Source: Treponema_C sp050937815
Lineage (GTDB): Bacteria > Spirochaetota > Spirochaetia > Treponematales > Treponemataceae
DNA: 64,000 bases
Assembly (NCBI RefSeq): GCF_050937815.1
Contig: NZ_JACDIJ010000007.1
Location: forward strand, 52,268-116,267
Direction of reading: 5' to 3'
Made by a program: the position numbers and the translations under genes. A model generated the notes under the pieces. The model searched no databases and had not been told where the DNA came from. It saw only the letters and a program-made list of their open reading frames with translations. Of this stretch, positions 1 through 9,017 are shown piece by piece; position 1 is the first letter of the stretch; the number at the start of each line of letters is the position of its first letter.

Positions 1-735
1 AAATTCGTTATGCATAAATGCTCTTTGCAAACCCAGCATATTATCAATAAAGTGATTCACTACAGTGCATTTACAATTATTGTTTTAACGATTTTTCACC
101 GCTTAGGCATCAATATAAGCGCTATATTGGGGGCAGCGGGAATTGCAGGTATTGCCATCGGTTTTGCCGCGCAAACGTCGATTTCAAATGTAATTTCAGG
201 ACTCTTTGTCATAACCGAACGTGCTTTTAAAATAGGAGATATTATCGAAATTGCCGGTACAATCGGTACCGTACAGGCAATCAATTTGCTTTCGGTTGTT
301 TTAAAAACATTCGACAGCCAATATGTACGCGTACCGAACGAAACGATTATTAAAGCAAATCTCATAAACTATTCCCATTTTCCCTTCCGGCGGGTAAAAA
401 CCGAATTATCGGTTCCCTACGGCACCGATTTACGGAAGCTGGAAAAGATTCTTTTAGACACGGCGAAAAAAAATCAATTTTGCGTTGAAGACCCTGCGCC
501 TTCTATTTTGTGGACGGCATTTGCCGCCGCAGGAATCAATTTTACCCTGCTTACATGGACTACAATTGAAGATTTCGGTAATTTACGCAATTCGATTTTT
601 ATAGATGTCGCCGAACGGTTGAACAAAGAAGGTATAGAGATTCCTTTCCCGCAAACGGATATACATATAAAGGATTACCCGGAGGATTTTTACGGGATAA
701 AACCTGCGGCAAAAAAAGCCAAAAAGAATACATAA
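1..735 (+). CDS. MscS-family mechanosensitive channel, 5' end outside window
   Basis: Small-conductance mechanosensitive channel subunit of the inner membrane, which releases solutes on hypo-osmotic shock. The frame is open to base 1, and the ATG at 10 lies inside a transmembrane stretch, so the true start is upstream. Visible parts are the last membrane helix, the glycine/alanine-rich pore helix (GAAGIAGIAIGFAAQ, about residues 31-45 from the ATG), then the beta domain with the VRVPNETI segment and the C-terminal alpha/beta region. The stop is 9 bases before the next ATG, so it probably forms an operon with the peroxiredoxin gene. The family call is secure; the channel subclass cannot be told from a partial protein. 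Confidence 0.9.
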   Translation, partial: KFVMHKCSLQTQHIINKVIHYSAFTIIVLTIFHRLGINISAILGAAGIAGIAIGFAAQTSISNVISGLFVITERAFKIGDIIEIAGTIGTVQAINLLSVVLKTFDSQYVRVPNETIIKANLINYSHFPFRRVKTELSVPYGTDLRKLEKILLDTAKKNQFCVEDPAPSILWTAFAAAGINFTLLTWTTIEDFGNLRNSIFIDVAERLNKEGIEIPFPQTDIHIKDYPEDFYGIKPAAKKAKKNT

Positions 736-744
736 GGAGGCAAT

Positions 745-1197
745 ATGCTTAAAGAAGGAACTAAGGCTCCCGATTTTGAATTGGAAGATCAAAACGGGAA
801 GATACATTCATTGAAAGATTATGCGGGGAAAAAAATTATTTTATATTTTTACCCGAAAGACAATACGCCCGGCTGTACAAAACAGGCATGCGGTTTTGCC
901 GAATTGTACCCGCAGTTTACCGAAAAAAATGCAATTATACTCGGTGTAAGCAAAGACAGCGCAGCCTCTCATAAAAAATTCGAAACGGATTTTCAACTGC
1001 CCTTTCCCCTGCTTGCCGATACGGAATTAAAGGCTATCAAAGCATATGACGTATGGCAGGAAAAAATTATGTACGGTAAAAAAAGCATGGGCATTGTGCG
1101 TACCACCTATTTGATTGACGAAAACGGAATAATCGCAAAAGCATTCGAAAAGGTTGACGCGCCCGAAAATCCCGCTCAAATGCTTGCCGAATTGTAA
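745..1197 (+). CDS. bcp: Peroxiredoxin, Bcp/PrxQ type
   Basis: Thiol-dependent peroxidase that reduces hydrogen peroxide and alkyl hydroperoxides in the cytoplasm. At 150 aa it has the family's normal length. The peroxidatic cysteine is in the motif PGCTKQACGF, with a second cysteine five residues later, as in PrxQ-type enzymes that form an intramolecular disulfide. The YFYPKDNTPGCT block is diagnostic. The ATG has a strong ribosome binding site (AAGGAGG) that begins just after the stop of the channel gene. Oxidative defence fits a host-associated anaerobe. The electron donor is not visible here. Confidence 0.95.
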   Translation: MLKEGTKAPDFELEDQNGKIHSLKDYAGKKIILYFYPKDNTPGCTKQACGFAELYPQFTEKNAIILGVSKDSAASHKKFETDFQLPFPLLADTELKAIKAYDVWQEKIMYGKKSMGIVRTTYLIDENGIIAKAFEKVDAPENPAQMLAEL

Positions 1198-1224
1198 ATA
1201 ATTGTAAATAATGCGGAGGCGCCC

Positions 1225-2265
1225 GTGAATCATGAAGTGATAAAAGACATAAATCTTTTGGATAATAACGGACACATTATCGAAGAAGGATGGGCGCGCC
1301 GCCCCGTTTGGAAATACGAGCGTTCAAAGGTAAAAGCTTCGGCGCTTAAAATTAAAGAATGGGATTATTACAGCATAACGCACACAAAAGAACTGTGGTC
1401 GCTTAATGCAACCGTAGCCGATTTGGGTTTCGGCGCCTTATTTTCGGTTTCGTTTATCGATTTTAAATTAAAATCATTCGCACAAAAAGACGAAATGAAA
1501 TTTTTTACTTTCGGAAAAACCGGTTTAAGCGCCTGTTCCACCGAAGACAATAAAGTTTCGTTTTCGGGTAAAGGCCTGTCCCTTTCTTTTTCCAAAACGG
1601 GAAATACGCGCCGCCTGCACATTTGCGTACCGAACCTATCCTTACCCGGCGGAAACACAGGTATAGAAGCAGACCTTGAACTTTACCAAGCTCCCGGCCT
1701 TGAAAGTATGAATATTGCAACTTCATGGAAAGAAAAACGCACTTGTTTTTATCTTAACGAAAAAGTCAATTGTATGAGTGTAAGCGGTTCGCTCAAACTG
1801 GGAAACGACGATATTCGGCTCGGTAAAGATGAGGTATGGGCGGTTCTCGACTGGGGGCGAGGCAATTGGACAAGAAAAAACCGCTGGTATTGGGCAAGCG
1901 GCAGCGGCTCGGTTAAGGGTAAAAGCTTCGGCTTTAATCTCGGCTACGGTTTTACCGACAGAACGCCCGCAAGCGAAAACGTTATTTTTTACGACGGAAA
2001 AATCCATAAACTGGAAAATGTTTTTTTCCATATCCCCGAAAACGACTATCTTAAACCGTGGACATTTTCTTCATCCGATAAGCGCTTTGAAATGCGGTTT
2101 ATACCTGCGGTGGACCGGTTCGCCGCTACGAATTTGGGTATTATTCAAAGCATACAGCATCAAGTATTCGGCTTTTTTACGGGTACTGCGGTACTCGACG
2201 ACGGAAAAACGATACGTATAGAACATTTTCCCGCCTTTGCCGAAGACGTCTACAATAAATGGTAA
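1225..2265 (+). CDS. DUF2804 family protein
   Basis: 346-aa protein matching the DUF2804 pattern: an N-terminal GWARRPVWKYER block, then IKEWDYYSIT, and later tryptophan-rich WAVLDWGRGNWTRKNRWYWASG with a beta-rich remainder. The family is thought to have a lipocalin-like beta-barrel fold, and its role is unknown. No signal peptide or membrane segment is seen. The start is a GTG placed 5 bases after a GCGGAGG ribosome binding site. It follows bcp by 27 bases and probably shares its transcript. A hairpin terminator follows. The family call rests on remembered motifs rather than a search. Confidence 0.75.
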   Translation: MNHEVIKDINLLDNNGHIIEEGWARRPVWKYERSKVKASALKIKEWDYYSITHTKELWSLNATVADLGFGALFSVSFIDFKLKSFAQKDEMKFFTFGKTGLSACSTEDNKVSFSGKGLSLSFSKTGNTRRLHICVPNLSLPGGNTGIEADLELYQAPGLESMNIATSWKEKRTCFYLNEKVNCMSVSGSLKLGNDDIRLGKDEVWAVLDWGRGNWTRKNRWYWASGSGSVKGKSFGFNLGYGFTDRTPASENVIFYDGKIHKLENVFFHIPENDYLKPWTFSSSDKRFEMRFIPAVDRFAATNLGIIQSIQHQVFGFFTGTAVLDDGKTIRIEHFPAFAEDVYNKW

Positions 2266-2274
2266 CCATAAAAT

Positions 2275-2320
2275 AAAAAGCGGAAATTCCTTTTTAAAGT
2301 ACATTTCCGCTTTAAATTTT
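2275..2320. terminator. Bidirectional intrinsic terminator
   Basis: An 11-bp perfect stem (AAAGCGGAAAT at 2277-2287 with ATTTCCGCTTT at 2303-2313) is flanked by A-rich and T-rich runs. It lies between the convergent DUF2804 and SUMF1 genes and can serve both. Confidence 0.75.
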
Positions 2321-2348
2321 TAACAGGTTTTATTTTCTTTCAGCGGTT

Positions 2349-4373
2349 TTATTCCGTGCGGACAAGTCTAAAACCTAAAACATCTTCGGCATAGGTCGGC
2401 TCGTCGGCTTCTCTTCGGCCGACCGAACATGCGCTTGCCGTTTTATTTGTATAAGAACCGCCGCGCCATATCCGTTTTATACCGACTAAGGGGCCGAAAG
2501 GATTTTCAACTTCTCCCGTACCGACGTCTTCGGCATATTTGTCTTGGCACCACTCCCACACATTGCCGCTCATATCGAAAACACCAGCTTGATTTGCCGC
2601 CTTACTTCCGACAACGGCAGTACTTCTTACCGGAGGATTTTTTTCAATATCGCGGGTTCCGCCGTTATACCATACATCATAGACGGCAACGCGATCGGTT
2701 TCCGTGCGCAGCTGTTCCCAAGTTCTTCCGGCACCGAGAGAAAGTCCTTTAAAGCCTATCGGAAGCTCCGCGCCGCTTGCCGAATTAAGTTTTGTAAACC
2801 AAACACTGCCGTATCGGTCGGCATTTTCGGAAAAAGAGCTTCGAAACCGCGCGGCAAATTCCCATTCCGCCTCAGTCGGCAAACGGAACCCTTTTTTTGT
2901 GCGGTCGAAATAGGAAGTGTCGCATTCTTCTTCGTTTTTGGCATTTTTCAAAATTTCACCGCCTTCGGTTTTGCGGTATACACATTGGGCGGTATTTGCG
3001 TACGTCATTTCGGTATATGCATTACACCAAACGATACAATTATTCCAGCTGACAAAGGTAACCGGTTCGTTTTCGCTTCCCGATCCGGAAGAACCTTTTA
3101 AACCGATACCGTTTGCGGCAAAAGTATACCCGTTTTCTATAGCCCACTCATATACGTCGCGCCATATTTTATAGCTTACCTCATAAGTGCCGATTTTATA
3201 CGGACTCAATTTTACCTTTCGCCCGGCAACAAAAACGCCATTCCAGTCTTTTTGCGTACGTGCAGTGCCTTGAAAAGACGGCATATCGTAATCGGGGTCG
3301 CGGCCTTCAATATAATTATCGCCCGGGTTAAGGGTAACCGCAATAAAAGCGGGAACGGGTTTTGAAAACACACGGATACGGGTATTTTCATCAATAGTAA
3401 AATTTTCTTCAGGCGAAATTATAACAAAGCTTTTGTTTTTTTCTCTTTCCCAATAAGAAAAAACAAAGCCCGTATCGTAATTTTCTATTTTTTCTTTTAC
3501 TTTATTTTGTATATCCTTCCATTTCGTACCGGCTTTACACACGATATGACTTTCGGCCTTTATTTTTACATGTTCGTCGCCGGCTTGTACTGTAACGTTT
3601 ATCTTTTCCGATTTGGAATGTACGACAACCGTCAAATCTTTACGGAACGGGAAATCTGTGTCAATCTGTGTGGACCTGCCTTTGATTGTCCATTTGGAAT
3701 GCGCATAATCGGTCTTATAACCGATTACAAAAGATTCGGCGGTTTCTTTAATATCTTGCCACGTTTTACCCTTTTCAATTTTAAAGGTTTTATCGCCGTC
3801 CTTAAATATAACGTTTGCATCGGCCGCTTCAACACGTATTAAAACGGTAGCCGGCTGAGGTGCGGGCGGCGGGGAAGGAGGGTTTTCGGGTCCGGGAGAT
3901 TCGCCTGAAGGCGGAGAGGAAGGAGGCGGAGAAGAAGGAGGCGGAGAAGGCGGATCCTGTTGAACGGGCGGCTGTCCCGTTTGAGGGGGAGTTTCCGGCT
4001 CCTGTACGGAAGCCTTCGGCTTTGAGTTTACAAAAACAATTGTATCGCTGTCAAATACGTGAACGTCATTTAAAGAACGCCCGTCCTTATCCGTAAGTGT
4101 CCATTTGGAAAATTCGCGGCTATCCGTATAGCCTTCTATTTTGGCTTCGGCTGTAAGTCTTATCTCGGACCATTTTTTACCCTTTTCGGCATAAAAAAAG
4201 GTATCGCCTTCTTTTAGGCGTACACCGGTATCGGCCTGCACGGTGATTTTAATTCGTTTCACCTTCTGAGGCAGCTTATTGTTTTTATGAGATTCGTTTT
4301 CACAAGCGCATAAAATCAGCAAAATGCTTGCGCACAGTAAAAACAAACCTCTTGTTTTATGCTGTTTTTTCAT
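2349..4373 (-). CDS. SUMF1-domain lipoprotein with three N-terminal repeats
   Basis: 674-aa surface-type lipoprotein. The signal peptide ends in a lipobox with Cys24. Three related modules of about 75-80 residues follow (about 40-117, 176-254 and 257-338), each with a [VI]xVxA(G/D) strand, a KGKKW/KGKTW/AGTKW motif and a [SY]xW strand. A proline/serine-rich linker (about 118-175) separates the first from the second. The C-terminal 290 residues form a formylglycine-generating-enzyme/C-type-lectin-like SUMF1 domain: RLPTEAEWEFAAR, FDMSGNVWEWCQD, RIWRGGSY and GFRLVRTE. Treponemes carry many such paralogues, generally thought to be binding proteins rather than sulfatase activators. The gene is monocistronic, facing a shared terminator. 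An enzymatic role is not supported; ligand binding is inference. Confidence 0.85.
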   Translation of the reverse strand: MKKQHKTRGLFLLCASILLILCACENESHKNNKLPQKVKRIKITVQADTGVRLKEGDTFFYAEKGKKWSEIRLTAEAKIEGYTDSREFSKWTLTDKDGRSLNDVHVFDSDTIVFVNSKPKASVQEPETPPQTGQPPVQQDPPSPPPSSPPPSSPPSGESPGPENPPSPPPAPQPATVLIRVEAADANVIFKDGDKTFKIEKGKTWQDIKETAESFVIGYKTDYAHSKWTIKGRSTQIDTDFPFRKDLTVVVHSKSEKINVTVQAGDEHVKIKAESHIVCKAGTKWKDIQNKVKEKIENYDTGFVFSYWEREKNKSFVIISPEENFTIDENTRIRVFSKPVPAFIAVTLNPGDNYIEGRDPDYDMPSFQGTARTQKDWNGVFVAGRKVKLSPYKIGTYEVSYKIWRDVYEWAIENGYTFAANGIGLKGSSGSGSENEPVTFVSWNNCIVWCNAYTEMTYANTAQCVYRKTEGGEILKNAKNEEECDTSYFDRTKKGFRLPTEAEWEFAARFRSSFSENADRYGSVWFTKLNSASGAELPIGFKGLSLGAGRTWEQLRTETDRVAVYDVWYNGGTRDIEKNPPVRSTAVVGSKAANQAGVFDMSGNVWEWCQDKYAEDVGTGEVENPFGPLVGIKRIWRGGSYTNKTASACSVGRREADEPTYAEDVLGFRLVRTE

Positions 4374-4481
4374 TTTAACCTCCGTATGTGAACACTATAT
4401 AAAATATACTATGATTTGAAAATAAATTCCATGCAATATATAATTTTTTGCATACCGGATATTTTTTTGGGGGATGTATAT

Positions 4482-4511
4482 AAAAAAACCCTGCATTTTG
4501 CAGGGTTTTTT
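4482..4511 (-). terminator. Intrinsic terminator of tRNA-Lys
   Basis: A 7-bp stem CCCTGCA/TGCAGGG (4489-4495 with 4499-4505) with a 3-base loop has A and T runs on its two sides. On the minus strand it directly follows the tRNA 3' end and finishes in a U run. Confidence 0.85.
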
Positions 4512-4512
4512 A

Positions 4513-4585
4513 TGAGCCGCACGTGATTCGAACACGTGACCCACGCCTTAAAAGGGCGTTGCTCTACCTACTGAGCTAGCGGCCC
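4513..4585 (-). tRNA. tRNA-Lys (anticodon TTT)
   Basis: A 73-nt cloverleaf on the minus strand: acceptor GGGCCGC with GCGGCTC, D arm with GCTCAGT...GAGC, a 5-bp anticodon stem ACGCC/GGCGT around loop CTTTTAA (anticodon TTT), and T arm ACGTG-TTCGAAT-CACGT. The discriminator base is A. The CCA end is not encoded and must be added after transcription. A TTGACA/TATGCT promoter lies just upstream and an intrinsic terminator directly downstream, so this is a single-gene unit. Confidence 0.97.
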
Positions 4586-4613
4586 ATCGCATTTCATAAT
4601 TGAATGCTCGACC

Positions 4614-4642
4614 AGCATACCTTATCTCGGTAAAAGTGTCAA
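4614..4642 (-). promoter_or_regulatory. Sigma-70 promoter of tRNA-Lys
   Basis: On the minus strand TTGACA (4642-4637) and TATGCT (4619-4614) are 17 bp apart, placing the start about 20 bases before the tRNA 5' end. Confidence 0.85.
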
Positions 4643-4661
4643 TGCCCTTTTACAAGATTTT

Positions 4662-5837
4662 TTAATATTTTATCGACATTGAAAATCCTGCATTCAACTG
4701 CGGATTATAGCCCGGCTCAAAGCCGAGTTCTTTGCCGAATACCGAAGCATCTATTTTAAATTTACCGAGATTTAAGCCTAAGCCGGCGGCCGGATACATA
4801 TCGTTTACGCCTGCACGGACGGCAAGAACTTTAAAGAGTACCGCTTCCGCTCCGAACGAAAGCTCCAGTATGGGATTGCGGTAGAAAGTCTTTTTTTGCA
4901 AAATCGGCCACAGGTTATTGTAGTCCGCATATACGGTTAACTTCGATACAATATTTTTTGTCGCTTCGGCGACCGGAAAATCAAGTTCGACGCCCGCCCC
5001 CAACTTCGATTCCGCTTGAGCATATTTAAAAGGACTGCCTCTAAAAGCCGCAAATTGTTCAACCGTTTCAAATTTTTTAATCCATAAGGGGGCATAGGCG
5101 TCCTGCCATACAAGAGCGATACTCAGCATATCAAAAATTTTGTATTGCACGCCCATATCGAAACCGAAACCGAATGAAAGATACACGGGTACGGAACTCA
5201 GCGGATTGCCGGTACCGGCAAACAATTCCGCAACGCCTTTTACGTAATTCGCTTGTAATTGTACCATGCTTCGGCCGGAAACACCTACCGATAAAACCCC
5301 GGCTACACCCAAATCAAGGGGGAAGCCGTAACCGGCGACAAAACCCAAATCACCGCCCGCCCGTATGTCGGACTTCATTAACGAATACACATTTCCGTGG
5401 GCATATAAGGTATTTACAAAGCCCCAGCCGAAATTATTGCGGATTGCGCCGAAAGTCAGGGGGCCTCCGATCCTCATATTCAAATTAAACCCGGAATCTC
5501 CTATCATATCGAGCAGGGGAACCGACAATGCGGCAGGATCGTTTGTGTCAACTTTTTTCGTTAAAATGTCCATCCCCAGTTTGAACATTTTATCCAGGGG
5601 GCCGCCCATACCGACTGCCGCAAGCGGAGGCCACAAGGTTTTGTTTTCGGCAAAAGCAAGGGCGGAAGGATTGGTAAACAGAGCATATACGGAAGAACTG
5701 TCCGTAAAATAGGGGCCGCCGAACGCTTCCGAACGGGTATCTACCGCTTCAATACGGTGGGGCGTATAGGCAAATGCGGAAACAACCGCACACAAGCATA
5801 CATACAGGTATATAGAAAATTTAGCAAACTTTTTCAT
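4662..5837 (-). CDS. Treponemal FadL-like/UPF0164 outer-membrane barrel
   Basis: 391-aa exported protein with a signal peptide cleaved after about residue 23 (SAFA). The N-terminal block with DTRSEAFGGPYF and the FTNPSALAF motif matches the spirochaetal UPF0164 family, thought to form FadL-like barrels that take up long-chain fatty acids or other hydrophobic solutes. The remainder alternates short amphipathic strands and ends in an aromatic/charged C-terminus (MSIKY). The start follows a lipoprotein gene by 16 bases, and the pair is likely co-transcribed. A second protein of this general type lies at 51672-52736. Family call is good; transport substrate is inference. Confidence 0.75.
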   Translation of the reverse strand: MKKFAKFSIYLYVCLCAVVSAFAYTPHRIEAVDTRSEAFGGPYFTDSSSVYALFTNPSALAFAENKTLWPPLAAVGMGGPLDKMFKLGMDILTKKVDTNDPAALSVPLLDMIGDSGFNLNMRIGGPLTFGAIRNNFGWGFVNTLYAHGNVYSLMKSDIRAGGDLGFVAGYGFPLDLGVAGVLSVGVSGRSMVQLQANYVKGVAELFAGTGNPLSSVPVYLSFGFGFDMGVQYKIFDMLSIALVWQDAYAPLWIKKFETVEQFAAFRGSPFKYAQAESKLGAGVELDFPVAEATKNIVSKLTVYADYNNLWPILQKKTFYRNPILELSFGAEAVLFKVLAVRAGVNDMYPAAGLGLNLGKFKIDASVFGKELGFEPGYNPQLNAGFSMSIKY

Positions 5838-5853
5838 ATTATGCTCCGTTTTG

Positions 5854-6654
5854 TTATTTGAATTGGCTTAATACATCGGCAAGAGAAACAACACCTAAAA
5901 GGTTTACATCTTCCGGTTGTATGGTTCTGCCTACAACGGTACCTTCGGAGTCGTACGCTTGACCGCCGGATAAAAGTTTCAGCGCTTCCAGCGAGGCTTT
6001 TAAAGCCGCTTTTTTACCGTCGGCATCAGGTCCCGGTCCGAGAATATCATTTGCAATAGTTTGCGGGGTTTTGGCTTTTAGATTTTCCGGCGTAACATTA
6101 TTCGTTAAATTTTGATATACGCTTGCGGTGGTTTGCAGCAAAACCGCAACGGCGGCATTCGCCAACTGAGAAGGATCCGCTTTTCGCATTGCCTCCGGAT
6201 CGGATAAAAGGGCGGCGGAAGCGGCGGTATCGAAGCTGTTTAAGCTGTTTATTACTTCGTCCACCATATTTTTCACATCCGCACCGCTTACGCTATTGTT
6301 GCCCGCTTGCGCAGCCGTTTCGCCGATTTTTTTAATCGTGCTGAAGGGAAAGGTGGCTTCGAAAGTCAAATTAAGCGCTTGTTCTTTTTCCGTTAAAGAA
6401 AGTCCTTTAAGTTCATCGGCGCTTTTACCGCTCAATAAATCCAAAACGGCGGCCATCGTTTCCGCATTAGAAGAATAGGAACTCTGCGAAAAAGCAATCA
6501 ATTCGCTTGCTGAAGCTTTTTTTAAGAATTCCTTTTGATTGCGCCGAGCACCTTTTGCCAAAGACGTGGTAAACATTTCACACGAAACACATAAAATCAA
6601 AACCGCACAAAGTAAAACGTGCAAAACCGCATAAAAAACTTTTTTCTTTTTCAT
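5854..6654 (-). CDS. Predicted lipoprotein, partner of the FadL-like barrel
   Basis: 266-aa protein with a basic N-terminus, hydrophobic signal and a loose spirochaetal lipobox ending at Cys25 (LCVSC). The mature part is mainly helical and rich in alanine, leucine and serine, without recognised enzymatic motifs. It sits immediately upstream of the FadL-like barrel gene on the same strand. A periplasm-facing partner that helps solute transfer is plausible but is inference. I do not recognise a named family. Confidence 0.7.
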   Translation of the reverse strand: MKKKKVFYAVLHVLLCAVLILCVSCEMFTTSLAKGARRNQKEFLKKASASELIAFSQSSYSSNAETMAAVLDLLSGKSADELKGLSLTEKEQALNLTFEATFPFSTIKKIGETAAQAGNNSVSGADVKNMVDEVINSLNSFDTAASAALLSDPEAMRKADPSQLANAAVAVLLQTTASVYQNLTNNVTPENLKAKTPQTIANDILGPGPDADGKKAALKASLEALKLLSGGQAYDSEGTVVGRTIQPEDVNLLGVVSLADVLSQFK

Positions 6655-6751
6655 GTTTTCTCCTGTTACAATTTAACCCGATTATCAAATTTGTAAGATT
6701 TCTTATCATTAATAATAACACAACATTTAAAAATAAACAACAATATTTATT

Positions 6752-8296
6752 TTATAAAAGAACTGCAAAAGCTTCGCACGTTTCTCCTTTGAGTCCGGCT
6801 TCGTTTACGGAATCGATACAAAGCAAAACTTCGGTACCGCCGGAAGGGGGAAAATGCGGTTTTAAGGAAAAAGCGGCAGCTTGTTTTATACGCACATGCA
6901 AAAAATTTTCCGTAACCGCGCGTAAATCTCCCGTACGGAATTTTTCGACTACAGCCTTAAAATGCTTACCGATACAGCTTTCTATATACGCTTTTTTTTG
7001 TTTTTCAGCTAAAAGGCCGAGTTCCTGCACTCTGGCGCGGGCTTCGGCAGGCGGCACGGGCGGTTTTATTTTACAAGCGTCGGTGCCCGGCCGCGGCGAA
7101 AACGGAAAAGCGTGAATCCATGAAAAATTACAAAAACGGCACAATTCCAATGTTTTTTCAAAATCTTCGCGGGTTTCGCCGGGAAAACCGGCAATAATAT
7201 CGCAAGCGATAAAGGGCCGGTTTTTTATGCGGCGAAGGTGTTCGACCGCCCGCGTTATGCATTCGGCATTATAGGGTCGGCGCATCGCTTTTAAAACCGC
7301 ATCGCTTCCCGACTGTACCGAAAGATGAAAATGCGGCCGAATACGCTCATGGGATAAAACGGCGCATAATTCATCGTTTATAATTTGCGGATGAAGACTT
7401 GAAAGACGAAACGAAATAGTATCCGTATGTTCCAAAAGATAGGCAAGTAAAAAAGTAAGTCCGCCGGAAAACGGTTCGGATTCGCTTGAAAAGCGGTATT
7501 GACCGATATTGACACCCGTAAGGATTACTTCTCTGTGACCGATTTTTTCGAGTTGTAAAACGCGCTCAAGCACCCTATCCGCCTGCAATGACAGGGAGGG
7601 GCCGCGCGCGAGGCAAATGCGGCAATAAGAGCAGCGGTTATCGCAGCCGTCTTGAATTTTAAGAGAAGGCCGCGAATGCTGCAAAAAAGTGTCGGTAGAA
7701 AGAGCAAAGGTTTCCCGCCCTGTATGCGGCTGTACGGGGGTACATTTTTTGTCCGTATCGAAGCTGCCCTTATATAAATCGCGCAGCTGTGCGGCCAATG
7801 CAAAAGCCGACTCGCAAGAGGCCTCAAAAACAGGCATGGAAACATCTTTGCAAGCCGGCACGGAAGCGGCCGCTTCTGTGGAACACAAAGCAGCGCCCGA
7901 CATAAAAGAACGTAAAAATGCCGGAAGGCGGATAAGAGCGTCTTTATGCCTTCCTCCCAAAACGGCAATGCGGTTATCCATAGCCGCTAAAAAATCGCCG
8001 TCAAGCTGCGCATAGCAGCCCGTAATCAAAACAGCCGCACAAGGGTATTTTTCCAAAAGCAGCCGTATAATGCGGCGGCATTTTTGTTCGGCTTTTGCGG
8101 TAACCGTACACGTATTTACAATACATAAAAAAGTTACCGTGTCGCCGGGAAAAGAAGAATTTATACCGTCCATACGGCAGTCAAAACCGGCATCCGCAAA
8201 AGAATGCGCGGCCGATTCCGATTCTATTTGATTTAATTTACAACCGAGAGTTTCAAACCGTACTATCGGTTTTTGAAAAGAAGAAAATAAAGTCAC
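6752..8296 (-). CDS. mtaB: tRNA t6A37 methylthiotransferase MtaB-like (radical SAM)
   Basis: Radical SAM enzyme converting t6A to ms2t6A at position 37 of tRNAs reading ANN codons. The UPF0004 domain has the MtaB signature FETLGCKLNQ with cysteines 19, 63 (NTC) and 94 (TGC) for the auxiliary 4Fe-4S cluster. The radical SAM cluster is C218-x3-C222-x2-C225, and a TRAM-like tail follows. At 514 aa it is longer than the usual 430-450, with a low-complexity insertion at about 130-205, just before the SAM cluster. The start is a GTG overlapping the stop of the TPR gene (GTGA), which indicates translational coupling. MtaB is favoured over MiaB by the N-terminal motif. Confidence 0.85.
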   Translation of the reverse strand: MTLFSSFQKPIVRFETLGCKLNQIESESAAHSFADAGFDCRMDGINSSFPGDTVTFLCIVNTCTVTAKAEQKCRRIIRLLLEKYPCAAVLITGCYAQLDGDFLAAMDNRIAVLGGRHKDALIRLPAFLRSFMSGAALCSTEAAASVPACKDVSMPVFEASCESAFALAAQLRDLYKGSFDTDKKCTPVQPHTGRETFALSTDTFLQHSRPSLKIQDGCDNRCSYCRICLARGPSLSLQADRVLERVLQLEKIGHREVILTGVNIGQYRFSSESEPFSGGLTFLLAYLLEHTDTISFRLSSLHPQIINDELCAVLSHERIRPHFHLSVQSGSDAVLKAMRRPYNAECITRAVEHLRRIKNRPFIACDIIAGFPGETREDFEKTLELCRFCNFSWIHAFPFSPRPGTDACKIKPPVPPAEARARVQELGLLAEKQKKAYIESCIGKHFKAVVEKFRTGDLRAVTENFLHVRIKQAAAFSLKPHFPPSGGTEVLLCIDSVNEAGLKGETCEAFAVLL

Positions 8297-9009
8297 TGTA
8301 AGCGGGAACGAACCCTATCCCTGCCGCGCAAAGCATCCGCTTGCCCCGCATTAAGCTCCAAAGCTTTTTCGTAGGCAATAAGCGACAGGGAAAAGTTGCC
8401 GGCCATTTCACGCGCATAGCCCAACCGTGTCCACCAATAATCGTACAAGGGTTCGGTACGCACCGCTTGTGAAAAAGCGATATCCGCATGATTATAGCGT
8501 GCAAGGCGTATATAGATTTCTCCCATAAAATAATATGCTTCACCGAGCCGGCTGCCTTTTTCGCCGACAAGCGATACGTATTCTTGAAAAAGAGCAAGCG
8601 CTTCGCGGTTTTGACCCAAAAAATATTTTGCTTCTCCCAACACTTCAACCAAACGCTGATCATAGCGCGATATTTTACGTCCCTGTAAAGCCCAATATTC
8701 AGCTTCGGAATATTGGCGGTTTCGCACTAAACTCCAGCATAACACAACATAAGATTCAATGTTGGTCGGTTTTTCACTTATTTCCTGCTCGCAAACCGCT
8801 ATAGCCTCGGCATAGCGGCCGGCGGAATACAACTTAAGGGCATCAGGTTTTTGCTTCGGAGCGCTTTGAACCGGCGGCGCGGCTTCCTGCACGGGAGCGG
8901 GACTTTGCGCTTGCTGAGTATTTCCTGAAGGAACCGTATTTTCCTGAGTAAAACAAAAAATCGAAAAAGCGTATAAAAAAATACAAAGTGCCGTAATTTT
9001 TTTATTCAT
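8293..9009 (-). CDS. Exported TPR protein
   Basis: About 238 aa from the ATG at 9009, chosen because it has a GAGGTG site and begins a signal peptide; the longer open frame would run into the bactofilin gene. A Gln/Pro-rich stretch follows the signal, then at least four tetratricopeptide repeats (for example YSAGRYAEAIAVCEQ, GEAYYFMGEIYIRLARYNHADIAFSQA and GYAREMAGNFSLSLIAYEKALEL). It sits between a bactofilin gene and mtaB in a tight operon. A periplasmic scaffolding role linked to cell-envelope shape is inference. Confidence 0.8.
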   Translation of the reverse strand: MNKKITALCIFLYAFSIFCFTQENTVPSGNTQQAQSPAPVQEAAPPVQSAPKQKPDALKLYSAGRYAEAIAVCEQEISEKPTNIESYVVLCWSLVRNRQYSEAEYWALQGRKISRYDQRLVEVLGEAKYFLGQNREALALFQEYVSLVGEKGSRLGEAYYFMGEIYIRLARYNHADIAFSQAVRTEPLYDYWWTRLGYAREMAGNFSLSLIAYEKALELNAGQADALRGRDRVRSRLQ

Positions 9010-9017
9010 AATACACC

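Noticed and set aside
1829..2221. 130-aa plus-strand open frame inside the DUF2804 gene
   Set aside because: It is an alternative frame of a well-supported family gene, with no start signal.
2349..2560. SUMF1 C-terminus as the variable region of a diversity-generating retroelement, as in the T. denticola TvpA system
   Set aside because: The last 40 codons are not enriched in AAC/AAT codons, and the window contains no reverse transcriptase or template repeat.
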